DNA of 21,017 nt from Patescibacteria group bacterium (GCA_018894495.1 JAHIOY010000100.1:1-21017), one strand, 5' to 3'; numbered from the stretch's first letter, positions 6,632 to 13,627 are shown. The notes: generated by a model from the sequence alone, not told the origin. Program-made: numbers and translations.

Positions 6632-7366
6632 ATGAGAGTAGAACCATTTACAGTTGGAGATTTCCTCCATGTATTCAATCGAGGCAATCGGAAGATGATA
6701 ACTTTTCGCGATATCAATGATAAATGGCGTTTTTTAAAAATCTTGCGTTTTTTTAATAATGAATATTCACCTTCTAACCCTTCTCGACAGCTTGAGCGGA
6801 ATGTTGAGGTTAGACCTCAACAGCTTCCAATAGGAGAGTTTAAGTGGCCCGAATGGCCTAAAACTTGGCCTCCCCATAAACCACTGGTTAAAATTTTATC
6901 TTATTGCCTCAGAGAGAATCATTTTCATCTACTTTTAAAAGAAATTATTAAGGGCGGGATTAGCAAATTTATGAAAAAACTTGGCGATGGATTTACTCTG
7001 TATCAGAATATTAAATATGATGAGGTTGGCAGGATTTTTCAAGGCCCATATAAAGGTAAAACATTAATGAGCGATGTTAAAATTCTTCAATATCTCGATG
7101 CTTATATACAGGTTTTAAATATTTTTGAGGAATATCCCGGCGGGATAGAAATGGCCTTAAAAGAGTTTGACAAAGCGTTTGAATTTGCCTTAAATAACCC
7201 TTTTTGTAGTTTAGGCGAAAGTTTCGGAAAGAGGAACTTGAGAATTATTGATAGAGATATTTTGGGAAAGATGTTTCCCAGTTTGGAAATATATAAGAAA
7301 TTCGCTTACGATGCTCTTCTGGTTAGAAACATTAGAGAAATTTTGGGTAAATTAACAATTGAATAA
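6632..7366 (+). CDS. REP-associated tyrosine transposase (RAYT, IS200-like Y1 HUH family)
   Basis: A single-strand transposase domain of the type that handles REP hairpins. The N-terminus HVFNRGNRKMITF (13-25) is typical. The HUH motif is HFH at 97-99, and Y124 in FTLYQN is the probable catalytic tyrosine. GRIFQGPYKGKTL and the YLDAYIQVLN helix follow as in CPR members. The gene is flanked by inverted copies of a GTTGAGGT hairpin and carries a third copy in frame at residues 58-64. This suggests the enzyme's own substrate repeat has entered its gene in a variable region before the HUH motif. No frameshift or truncation, so it is potentially active. Confidence 0.9.
   Translation: MRVEPFTVGDFLHVFNRGNRKMITFRDINDKWRFLKILRFFNNEYSPSNPSRQLERNVEVRPQQLPIGEFKWPEWPKTWPPHKPLVKILSYCLRENHFHLLLKEIIKGGISKFMKKLGDGFTLYQNIKYDEVGRIFQGPYKGKTLMSDVKILQYLDAYIQVLNIFEEYPGGIEMALKEFDKAFEFALNNPFCSLGESFGKRNLRIIDRDILGKMFPSLEIYKKFAYDALLVRNIREILGKLTIE
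6803..6821 (+). repeat. REP-like hairpin inside the transposase gene
   Basis: An exact 19-nt copy of GTTGAGGTTAGACCTCAAC, the same as the left-flank hairpin. It is read in frame within residues 58-64 (VEVRPQQ). Confidence 0.93.
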
Positions 7367-7398
7367 TTGAGATTAATATTAAATGGGAATTAGTTGAA

Positions 7399-7431
7399 GA
7401 ATCGGTTGAGGTCTAACCTCAACATTTCCTC
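7399..7431 (-). repeat. REP-like hairpin, right flank of the transposase (inverted)
   Basis: GTTGAGGTCTAACCTCAAC at 7405-7423 with GAATCG before it and ATTTCC after. It is the reverse complement of the left-flank block. Partial CCTCAACATTTCCTC units repeat just downstream to about 7455. Confidence 0.93.
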
Positions 7432-7610
7432 ACCTCAACATTTCCTCAACATTTTCATTTGTCAAAGTATCAAATTTGACTTTCTTTCATTTTTTGCTAA
7501 CATTACTAATTGCTTCGCAGTCTAAAAATCAATCTTTTGATTTTTAACGCAGTCTAAAAATTAATAAAGATTAATTTTTAACGAAATTAGTAGATTAAAA
7601 TCAAATAATT
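7432..7610. repeat. Repeat-filled spacer upstream of the YkuK-like gene
   Basis: Holds two tandem palindromic units, 7517-7549 and 7549-7583, each of the form GCAGTCTAAAAAT...ATTTTTAACG. These are inverted relatives of the units at 11271-11300 and 15564-15629. It also has ACTAATTGCTTCGCAG, related to the GCGAAGC hairpin at 8131-8151. No ORF is seen. Confidence 0.75.
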
Positions 7611-8108
7611 ATGGAAAATTTTTCGGAAGGATATTTTTATAATCCGAGTAGAGGGAATTTGAAAATAAGTCAAGTAATTGACGAGATTTTTAATTACATT
7701 AAAGAGAAACCGGAGCAATCTTACGATGTTATTGTTGGCTGCGATTCCTCATCCGGAGAAGAGCCGCATTTTCCTTTGGCTATTGTAATTTTAAGACGGG
7801 GTCGGGGAGGAAGATTCTTTTTAAAGACGATAAACTATAAGAACAGAAAATTTTACAATTGGAAACAAAGAATTTTGGAAGAAGTTTTATTGTCCTGTGA
7901 ATTAGCTTTATTTTTAAGGGAGAAACTGGAGGAAAAGCCAAAGGTAAAAAATTATCAATTTCGTTATATTCATGCCGATGTCGGAGAAAATGGAGCGACA
8001 AAAGATATGATTAAGGAAGTAACCGGGCTCATTCGCGGAAACGGTTTTGAGCCCAAAATAAAGCCAGAGTCATTTGTGGCTTCAAGTGTCGCCGATAGAT
8101 ACTCCTAA
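7611..8108 (+). CDS. YkuK-family (DUF458) ribonuclease H-like protein
   Basis: At 165 residues it matches the YkuK family of unknown function, thought to have an RNase H-like fold. Visible features are YDVIVGCDSSSGEE near residue 38, which supplies an acidic residue on the first strand, LAIVILRRGRGGRFF on the next strands, and YIHADVGENGATKDMI with a further acidic residue, ending in KPESFVASSVADRYS. These fit a metal-dependent nuclease core, but catalysis is inferred. It stands alone between repeat-rich gaps, ahead of alaS. There is no signal peptide or membrane segment. Confidence 0.8.
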   Translation: MENFSEGYFYNPSRGNLKISQVIDEIFNYIKEKPEQSYDVIVGCDSSSGEEPHFPLAIVILRRGRGGRFFLKTINYKNRKFYNWKQRILEEVLLSCELALFLREKLEEKPKVKNYQFRYIHADVGENGATKDMIKEVTGLIRGNGFEPKIKPESFVASSVADRYS

Positions 8109-8172
8109 TAAAATTTCTAATTTCTAATCTACTAATTGCGAAGCAATTAGTAATGCTAATTTCTAATTTCTA
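8109..8172. repeat. TTTCTAATTTCTAAT spacer with a GCGAAGC hairpin
   Basis: Perfect hairpin ACTAATTGC-GAA-GCAATTAGT at 8131-8151, flanked on both sides by TTTCTAATTTCTAAT units. The right-hand unit runs directly into the alaS ATG. Confidence 0.88.
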
Positions 8173-9987
8173 ATGAAATCGAAAGAATTAAGGGAAAGAT
8201 TTTTAGGTTTTTTTGAGAAGAAGGGGCACAAGATTGTACCATCTTCTTCGCTAATACCAACTGACCCATCGGTTTTGCTTACCACGGCTGGAATGCAGCA
8301 GTTCAAGGAATATTTTTTGGGAAAACCTTCTCCTTACGGAAAAAGAGCCGTCTCCTGCCAAAAATGCCTTCGAACCTCTGATATTAAGGCGGTAGGCGAC
8401 GAAAGTCATTTAACGTTTCTTGAAATGCTGGGCAATTTCAGTTTTGCTGCGTCCGCCGAAGCCTCGGGCGAAGGCGGAGCGAGCTATTTCAAGGAAGAGG
8501 CAATACGACTCGCTTTTGAGCTCGTAAATTCCAAATTCCAAATTCCAAATTCCAAAATTATTGTTACGGTTTTTGGTGGCGACAAGGAGGTTCCGCGAGA
8601 TAATGAATCCGTAAGAATTTGGGAAAAATTTGGTTTCTCTGAGAAAAAAGGAAATTTAACTTTTACCGGCAGGGCCGATAATTTCTGGGGTCCGACTGGA
8701 TTAGAAGGTCCTTGTGGCCCAACAACTGAAATTTATTTTGGCAAGGTTGAGCTTTGGAATTTAGTTTTTAACGAGTATTATCAAGATGAGAAGGGGAAAT
8801 TGAGTGAATTGGAGCAAAAGGGTGTTGATACTGGCATGGGTTTAGAAAGATTAGCAATGATTGTTCAAGATAAAAATTCGGTTTATGAGACCGATTTATT
8901 TTCACCAATCATAGAAGAAATTAGGGTCAGGGGAGGGACAGGAGAGGGACAGTCCCTTATAAGGGAGGAGAGGATTATTGCCGACCACATAAAGAGCGCT
9001 GTTTTTTTAATTTCAGAAGGTATTTTTCCTTCTAATATTGAAAGAGGTTATATTTTGAGGCGTCTTTTGAGAAGAGCGCTCAGATTCGGAAAATTAATTA
9101 ATCTGCCCAAAAATTTTTTAATTCCATTGGCCCAAAAAGTGATTGAAATTTATAGAGATGTATATCCCGAAGTTAAGTCAAAAGAGACCGATGTTTTGAC
9201 CACAATTCAAAACGAAGAAGAAAAGTTTGAGAAAACTTTGGAAAAAGGGTTAAAAGAATTAAATAAACTAGAGAGAATTGGGAGAATAGAAAGAATAGGG
9301 ATATCGGGCGAATTAAAAATCTTCAATAGAGTGAATGCTAAAGCCGCTTTTGATATTTATCAAAGTTATGGCTTTCCTTTGGAAATGATTCAAGAAGAAT
9401 TAGCTAAAAGAGCATTACTTGTTGACAAGAAAGAATTTGAAAAAGAATTTAAAGAAGAGTTTAAAAAACACCAGGAAATTTCAAGAGCTGGGGCGGAAAA
9501 GAAATTTGGCGGAGTTGGCAAAGAAGCAAATTATGAATCAGCCAAGCTTCATACCGCCACGCATTTATTGCACGCGGCTCTGCGGCAAATTTTGGGAAAT
9601 TATGTAAAACAGATGGGTTCGGACATCACTTCCCAGCGACTACGGTTTGATTTTTCTCGGGCAAAAAAATTGACGCCGGAAGAAATAAAAAAAGTTGAGG
9701 ACTTGGTTAATCAAAAAATTAAAGAAAATTTAGAAGTTAAAAAAGAGGAAATAACTTATGAGGAGGCAATAAGCTCCGGGGCATTGGCATTCTTTAAAGA
9801 AAAATATCCGGCAAGAGTTACAGTTTATAGTATTGGCGACCCCTCGGTTCCCTCGGGCCAGGTTTTCTCAAAGGAAATCTGCGCTGGCCCCCACGTAAAG
9901 AGAACTTCGGAACTCGGCAATTTTAAAATTATAAAAGAAGAAAGTTCGGGAGCCGGCATCAGGAGAATCCGAGCCGTTTTAAAATAA
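8173..9987 (+). CDS. alaS: Alanine-tRNA ligase, shortened (no C-Ala domain)
   Basis: Charges tRNA-Ala. Catalytic-core motifs are clear: TTAGMQQFKEYFLG (37-50), CQKCLRTSDI, TFLEMLGNFSF, GPTGLEGPCGPTTEIYF and VDTGMGLERL. The editing domain is present, with HTATH (H460, H464) and CAGPH (C570, H574). At 604 residues it stops right after the editing domain, so the C-terminal dimerisation/C-Ala region of standard ~870-residue enzymes is absent. Three repeat-derived inserts are in frame: residues 92-104 between NFSF and YFKEEA, residues 119-128 from AAATTCC units, and about 253-265 from a GGGAC/TCCCTTATAAGGGA element. Similar short enzymes are known in CPR, so it is probably functional. Confidence 0.96.
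   Translation: MKSKELRERFLGFFEKKGHKIVPSSSLIPTDPSVLLTTAGMQQFKEYFLGKPSPYGKRAVSCQKCLRTSDIKAVGDESHLTFLEMLGNFSFAASAEASGEGGASYFKEEAIRLAFELVNSKFQIPNSKIIVTVFGGDKEVPRDNESVRIWEKFGFSEKKGNLTFTGRADNFWGPTGLEGPCGPTTEIYFGKVELWNLVFNEYYQDEKGKLSELEQKGVDTGMGLERLAMIVQDKNSVYETDLFSPIIEEIRVRGGTGEGQSLIREERIIADHIKSAVFLISEGIFPSNIERGYILRRLLRRALRFGKLINLPKNFLIPLAQKVIEIYRDVYPEVKSKETDVLTTIQNEEEKFEKTLEKGLKELNKLERIGRIERIGISGELKIFNRVNAKAAFDIYQSYGFPLEMIQEELAKRALLVDKKEFEKEFKEEFKKHQEISRAGAEKKFGGVGKEANYESAKLHTATHLLHAALRQILGNYVKQMGSDITSQRLRFDFSRAKKLTPEEIKKVEDLVNQKIKENLEVKKEEITYEEAISSGALAFFKEKYPARVTVYSIGDPSVPSGQVFSKEICAGPHVKRTSELGNFKIIKEESSGAGIRRIRAVLK
8452..8478 (+). repeat. In-frame palindromic insert in alaS (GAA/GAA type)
   Basis: Outer stem TCCGCC/GGCGGA, symmetric GAA/GAA internal loop, inner stem GCC/GGC with loop TCG. 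Same plan as the map insert at 4073-4098, but with a different stem sequence that stays fully paired. Confidence 0.87.
8526..8559 (+). repeat. AAATTCC tandem repeat inside alaS
   Basis: Four 7-bp AAATTCC units followed by AAAATT, translated around residues 118-128 of AlaRS. Three units make 21 bp, so expansion by three keeps the frame. Confidence 0.85.
8929..8966 (+). repeat. GGGAC/TCCCTTA repeat insert inside alaS
   Basis: Direct GGAGGGACAGGAGAGGGACAG units end in a 14-bp perfect palindrome TCCCTTATAAGGGA (8953-8966). It encodes glycine- and arginine-rich residues just before REERIIADH, at a place where AlaRS normally has a variable loop. The palindrome resembles the one in the phosphopantoate ligase gene at 19954-19980. 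Confidence 0.75.
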
Positions 9988-9999
9988 AAGTTTTAATGG

Positions 10000-10005
10000 T
10001 AGAAT
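10000..10005 (+). promoter_or_regulatory. Candidate -10 box for a near-leaderless pilM-like message
   Basis: TAGAAT ends 7 nt before the ATG at 10013, so transcription would begin at or next to the start codon. The -35 region (about 9977-9982) is poor. The layout mirrors the much better promoter before infA. Confidence 0.35.
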
Positions 10006-10012
10006 AGGGGCG

Positions 10013-11296
10013 ATGGTCAATCTGTCTTTTTTAAAACGGCAAGAAGAAGAAAAACTGTTTTTCGTTTTGGATATCGGAACTGAGGCGGTCAAAGCCCTGA
10101 TTTTTGAAAAAAGGCAAGGAAAAATTTCCGTTTTGGGAGCGGGTTTAGAATATTTTGACAGATTTAGCGTCTTGGAGAGCGGGAAATTTGAAATTGAGGT
10201 AACAAAAAAAACCATTTCAAAAGCAGTAGAAGAGGCGCAGAAAGAACAAGGAGCAAAGACAAGTTCGGTTTTTTTGGGTTTTTCCTGTGATATTTTAAAG
10301 GGAAGAATTATTTCCCATTCCTTGGAAAGAAAGGAGAAAAAGAACGTTGATGAAAAAGAAGAAGGAGAAATCAAAGAGACCGTTTTAAGGGAGGCAAAAA
10401 AGAAAATTGCCGAGAGTTATGCTCTTCAAAAAGGAATCCTGCCTCAAGACATTCAATTTCAGGAGCTGAGAATTTTGGAGACAAAGATTGACGGTTATCG
10501 CGTTCCTTCTCTTTTGGGTTACGACGGCCGGAATGCGGACTTTAAAATTTTAGCCACATTTTTGCCAAAGTATTATTTAGAGTCAAATTTTTCCAATTTT
10601 ATTTCTCCCCCAATTATACCAATAATTCGGGAAATGGGTTTTAAAATTTTAGAAATAAGGCATCCGATTGTTGGCTTATTATCTTTTTTATCTCGATATC
10701 CTGACGCTCTTTTACTTGATATTGGAGGAGAGGTAACTCAAATTTTTTGGGTAAGGCAGGGAATTTTAGAAGAAATTAGCGAATTTGAAACAGGAGGGAG
10801 GCAGTTTTCTCAAATTCTTTCTGAAAATTTGGGATTAAGCGAATTAGAAGCAAGGAATTTAAAGCATAGATATTCAAAACGCGATTTAACCGAAGAGTCA
10901 AGAAGAGAAATCGGAAAATTATTAAAAATTCCTACTCAGATTTGGTTTCAGGGTTTAAAAGAAAAATTAAGGGAAATCGGGGCCGGGGTTTTTCCTTCCG
11001 AAATTTTTATTTTTGGCGGCGGAGCTTTTTTACAGGAAATGGAGGATGTCTTAGAATCCGGCGACTGGGAAGATATTTATTTTCCTCCGCCAATTAAGGT
11101 AAAATTTATTGAACCGCGAGTTTTTATTTCTGAATTTTCCAAATCAAGTTTTCCTTCCGAAAAATCGGAAGGAAGAATCCGAAATAAAGAATGGGATTTA
11201 ATAAACGTTGAAGTCAAGGCAAAAAATTTAAATTCCCAATATATACCTTCTTTATTGATTTCGTTAAATTCGTTAAAAATCAATCTTGATTTTTAG
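10013..11296 (+). CDS. Actin-like ATPase, PilM/FtsA family
   Basis: An actin/Hsp70-fold ATPase of about 427 residues. The phosphate-1 motif is VLDIGTEAVKALIFE (18-32). An SHS2-like insertion follows (VFLGFSCDILKGRIISHSLE). The phosphate-2 motif is LLLDIGGEVTQIF (from about 233), and the adenosine motif IFGGGAFLQ lies near 333-341. This fits PilM (type IV pilus) or FtsA (division). The downstream gene encodes a membrane protein with a short cytoplasmic N-terminus, which favours a PilM-like role at an envelope machine. The C-terminal residues (about NSLKINLDF) and stop lie inside a palindromic repeat unit, so the natural end may have been replaced. No membrane segment. Confidence 0.75.
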   Translation: MVNLSFLKRQEEEKLFFVLDIGTEAVKALIFEKRQGKISVLGAGLEYFDRFSVLESGKFEIEVTKKTISKAVEEAQKEQGAKTSSVFLGFSCDILKGRIISHSLERKEKKNVDEKEEGEIKETVLREAKKKIAESYALQKGILPQDIQFQELRILETKIDGYRVPSLLGYDGRNADFKILATFLPKYYLESNFSNFISPPIIPIIREMGFKILEIRHPIVGLLSFLSRYPDALLLDIGGEVTQIFWVRQGILEEISEFETGGRQFSQILSENLGLSELEARNLKHRYSKRDLTEESRREIGKLLKIPTQIWFQGLKEKLREIGAGVFPSEIFIFGGGAFLQEMEDVLESGDWEDIYFPPPIKVKFIEPRVFISEFSKSSFPSEKSEGRIRNKEWDLINVEVKAKNLNSQYIPSLLISLNSLKINLDF

Positions 11297-11300
11297 ACAG
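11271..11300 (-). repeat. Palindromic unit at the pilM-like gene 3' end
   Basis: CGTTAAAAATCAATCTTGATTTTTAGACAG type, stem AAAAATCAA/TTGATTTTT. Inverted relative of 7517-7549 and 7549-7583, and similar to 15564-15629. It supplies the stop codon. Confidence 0.85.
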
Positions 11301-11312
11301 TCAACAGGTTTT

Positions 11313-11333
11313 TATCCCGCTAAAAGCGGGATA
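11313..11333. repeat. Perfect triloop hairpin before the membrane protein gene
   Basis: TATCCCGCT-AAA-AGCGGGATA, 9-bp perfect stem, ending 6 nt before the ATG at 11340. No U tract follows, so it is unlikely to be a plain terminator. Confidence 0.9.
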
Positions 11334-11339
11334 AAGAAT

Positions 11340-12530
11340 ATGACAAAAAAATTTTTTGATATTTCTTCGCCAAGATGCAGGGGTTCTAAAAAAGAAAGCA
11401 CCATCCTTACTTATCGGGAAAAAAAGGGGACGGGTCCAATTTTAAAAATTGGAGCGATTTTGGTTATTTTAGTTACAGCTGGCATTTTTGCTGAGATTGC
11501 CCTGTCTAAAGCCGAGGTGGAAATTTGGCCTAAAATGGAAAACTTAAATTTTAAAACCGAAGTCAAAATCGGCCAAGAGGAGGCAATCCCCGGGAAATTT
11601 TTTGAGGAGGAAAAAGAGGCGTCAAAAGAATTTCCATCTTCAGGAATTTTAGAAAAAAAGGAATTGGCTCGGGGTAAAATCAAGGTTTATAACAAGTCGC
11701 AAAAATCAATAACCCTGATTAAAAATACTCACTTTATATCAGATGAAGGAAAACAATTTCATTCCTTAAAAGGGTTCACTGTTCCGGCAAAGGGTTATTT
11801 AGATGGAGTGGAGGTTGAGGCAGATGCGGCCGGCGACGAGTACAATATCAAACCCTCAAAGTTTTCAGTTCCCAATCTCAGAAAATACTCCCAAGAACTA
11901 TTTTTCGCTGTGTGGGCCGAGTCCCTTGAACCAATGAAAGGCGGCTTTCTCGGAAATTCGCCTCAGGTTAGCGAGGACGACTTGAAAAACGCTGAAAGAA
12001 TTTTATTGGAAAAATTATTAGCCGAGGGAAAGGACTCATTAAAAACGACCGTCAGCCGGGACTATATTATGTTAGAAGAAGCCTGGAAACAGGAAGTAGT
12101 TGAGAAATTTCCTTTAGCCAAAGCCGGGCAGGAAACAAACTCCTTTCTCTTTAAAGCCAAAATTAAATCAAAGGTATTTGCCTTCAAAAAATCCGATTTA
12201 GAAAATTTTTCAAGGGACTTCATTTTTTCTCAAATAGAGCCGAGCAAGAAATTGCTTGAGAAAAGTTTAAATTTAAACTATTCAATTAAAGAAAAGGACT
12301 TAAACAAGGGTGAAATTACGTTAAACCTCGAAATTTCGGCAAAGGACCATCAAGACGTTGACCCCCAAATTTTGAAAGAGAAAATTAGAAAAAAATCAGC
12401 AGTTGAAGGAAAAATAATTTTAGAAGGAGAAAAAGAAATTTCTAAGGCAGAAATAAAACTCTGGCCTTTTTGGGTAAAAACCGTTCCCCAAAATGACCAA
12501 AAAATAAAAATAAAATTGAACTTGGACTAA
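11340..12530 (+). CDS. Single-pass membrane protein with baseplate J-like region
   Basis: About 396 residues. A short basic N-terminus is followed by one membrane segment (about 33-53), so most of the protein is predicted outside the cytoplasm. Residues about 110-190 (RGKIKVYNKSQKSITLIKNT, then VPAKGYLDGVEVEADAAGDE) resemble the baseplate-J-like region that is widespread in CPR membrane proteins, as does ESLEPMKGGF afterwards. The C-terminal half is lysine- and glutamate-rich with no recognisable motif. I use the ATG at 11340; the in-frame TTG at 11286 overlaps the previous gene and a repeat. It follows the PilM/FtsA-like ATPase after a hairpin, so they may form one envelope complex. Function unknown. 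Confidence 0.7.
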   Translation: MTKKFFDISSPRCRGSKKESTILTYREKKGTGPILKIGAILVILVTAGIFAEIALSKAEVEIWPKMENLNFKTEVKIGQEEAIPGKFFEEEKEASKEFPSSGILEKKELARGKIKVYNKSQKSITLIKNTHFISDEGKQFHSLKGFTVPAKGYLDGVEVEADAAGDEYNIKPSKFSVPNLRKYSQELFFAVWAESLEPMKGGFLGNSPQVSEDDLKNAERILLEKLLAEGKDSLKTTVSRDYIMLEEAWKQEVVEKFPLAKAGQETNSFLFKAKIKSKVFAFKKSDLENFSRDFIFSQIEPSKKLLEKSLNLNYSIKEKDLNKGEITLNLEISAKDHQDVDPQILKEKIRKKSAVEGKIILEGEKEISKAEIKLWPFWVKTVPQNDQKIKIKLNLD

Positions 12531-12544
12531 AATGAAATTAAACC

Positions 12545-12572
12545 TTGACTATTTAATAAGTTTTGATATAAT
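12545..12572 (+). promoter_or_regulatory. Strong sigma-70-type promoter for the infA ribosomal operon
   Basis: TTGACT (12545-12550), 16-nt spacer, TATAAT (12567-12572). Transcription should begin near 12579-12580, only about 5 nt before the infA ATG at 12585, leaving no room for a Shine-Dalgarno site. This is the best promoter I see in the window. It probably drives infA through rpsI. Confidence 0.8.
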
Positions 12573-12584
12573 AAGGGTCCATCA

Positions 12585-12800
12585 ATGCTAAATCCAAATT
12601 TACGGAAATCAGGCAGAGTTATTGAAGCTCTGCCCAATCTTAATTTTAAGATAAAACTGGACTCGGGCGAGGAAATCCTTTGCCATTTGGCTGGAAAATT
12701 GCGGCTTTATCGGATAAAAGTTTTACCAGGAGACAGGGTAACGGTTGAAGTGAGCCAATATGATGAAAAGCGAGGGAGAATAGTGTATAGGGGAAGATAA
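12585..12800 (+). CDS. infA: Translation initiation factor IF-1
   Basis: Small OB-fold factor that binds the ribosomal A site during initiation. At 71 residues it is the normal length. The typical sequence runs SGRVIEALPNLNFKIKLDSG, then LCHLAGKLR, then ILPGD-like KVLPGDRVTVEVSQYD and GRIVYRGR. It starts just after a strong promoter and is likely translated from a nearly leaderless message. rpmJ begins 4 nt after its stop. Confidence 0.97.
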   Translation: MLNPNLRKSGRVIEALPNLNFKIKLDSGEEILCHLAGKLRLYRIKVLPGDRVTVEVSQYDEKRGRIVYRGR

Positions 12801-12804
12801 TAAC

Positions 12805-12918
12805 ATGAAAGTAATGTCTTCGGTTAAAAAGATTTGTAAACATTGCAAGCTCGTTCGTCGGCGAAGGAGGATATATGTAATATGCAAAAACCCTAAACAT
12901 AAACAAAGACAAGGTTGA
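12805..12918 (+). CDS. rpmJ: 50S ribosomal protein L36
   Basis: A 37-residue zinc-ribbon protein of the large subunit, found by reading between infA and rpsM. It starts MKVMSSVKKIC as in the family and keeps the zinc ligands C11, C14, C27 and H32 (CKHC ... CKNPKH), so it is the zinc-binding form. The ATG at 12805 is preferred over the one at 12814 because it gives the family N-terminus. infA-rpmJ-rpsM is the standard order. Confidence 0.96.
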   Translation: MKVMSSVKKICKHCKLVRRRRRIYVICKNPKHKQRQG

Positions 12919-13067
12919 GCGTTTCGCTAAATTTAAAATTAAAAATGAAAAGTGAAAAATTACAATTAAAAATTCAAAATTAACTAAATTTAAAAATAAT
13001 TTTACATTTTGCTCTGTCATTTTGCATTTTTCACTTTAAGTTTTGCATTTGACCGAGCGAAGCGAAT
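12919..13067. repeat. Repeat spacer between rpmJ and rpsM
   Basis: Begins with the small hairpin AGCG-TTT-CGCT (12918-12928) and ends with GAGCGAAGCGAAT just before the rpsM ATG. Between are AAATTAAAAATG and TTTTGCATTTTTCACTTT units, which are partly complementary across the centre (GAAAAGTGAAAAAT with ATTTTTCACTTT). No ORF. Confidence 0.65.
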
Positions 13068-13457
13068 ATGCCGAGAATTGCCGGAGTAAACATACCAGAA
13101 AATAAACAGATATTAATTTCCTTAACCTATATTTATGGGCTTGGTTTTCCTTTGGCAAAAAAAATTTTAGCCGAGACAAAAATTAAGTCATCTTTGCGAG
13201 CCAAGGACTTAAGCCCGGATGAAACTAACCGCTTAAAAGAAATTATTGAAAAAAATTATAAAGTGGAAGGCGATTTGAGGAGAGAGAAAATGCTTAACAT
13301 TAAGCGGCTAAAAGACATTGGCTGCTGGAGAGGACTGCGCCATATGAAGGGACTGCCGGTTAGGGGTCAAAGAACAAGAACAAACACCAGAACGGTGAGG
13401 GGGAACGTTAGAAAGACGGTCGGTTCAGGAAGAAAACCGGCGGCCGAAGCTACATAA
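13068..13457 (+). CDS. rpsM: 30S ribosomal protein S13
   Basis: Head-domain protein contacting the P-site tRNA and the large subunit. Typical start PRIAGVNIPENKQILISLTY, helix-two-turn-helix with YGLGFPLAKKILAE, then LRREKMLNIKRLKDIGCWRG and the basic tail RGLRHMKGLPVRGQRTRTNT. 129 residues, slightly long at the C-terminus. Followed at once by the TTC-loop hairpin at 13458. Confidence 0.97.
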   Translation: MPRIAGVNIPENKQILISLTYIYGLGFPLAKKILAETKIKSSLRAKDLSPDETNRLKEIIEKNYKVEGDLRREKMLNIKRLKDIGCWRGLRHMKGLPVRGQRTRTNTRTVRGNVRKTVGSGRKPAAEAT

Positions 13458-13476
13458 CCTTTTACTTCGTAAAAGG
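13458..13476. repeat. Triloop hairpin directly after rpsM
   Basis: CCTTTTAC-TTC-GTAAAAGG, perfect 8-bp stem, starting on the base after the rpsM stop. GAA loop on the other strand. No U tract follows. Confidence 0.9.
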
Positions 13477-13606
13477 AAATTCGAAATTCGAAGCACGAAA
13501 TTCGAAACAAATCACAAATTCTAAATCACAAACCCCAAACGGTTTAGAATTTGGAAAATTGGAATTTAGAATTTGTTTAGGATTTCGGATTTAGGATTTC
13601 GGATTT
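13477..13606. repeat. Repeat spacer between rpsM and rpsK
   Basis: Contains AATTCGAAATTCGAA units, then ACAAATTCTAAAT paired with ATTTAGAATTTGT across an ACCCCAAACGG centre, then GGATTTCGGATTTA units. Structured and low in complexity, no ORF. Confidence 0.65.
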
Positions 13607-13623
13607 CCACTGCGAAGCAGTGG
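13607..13623. repeat. GCGAAGC-type hairpin just upstream of rpsK
   Basis: CCACTGC-GAA-GCAGTGG, perfect 7-bp stem, ending 4 nt before the rpsK ATG. The stem sits where a ribosome binding site would be, so it could limit initiation. Confidence 0.9.
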
Positions 13624-13627
13624 CATT

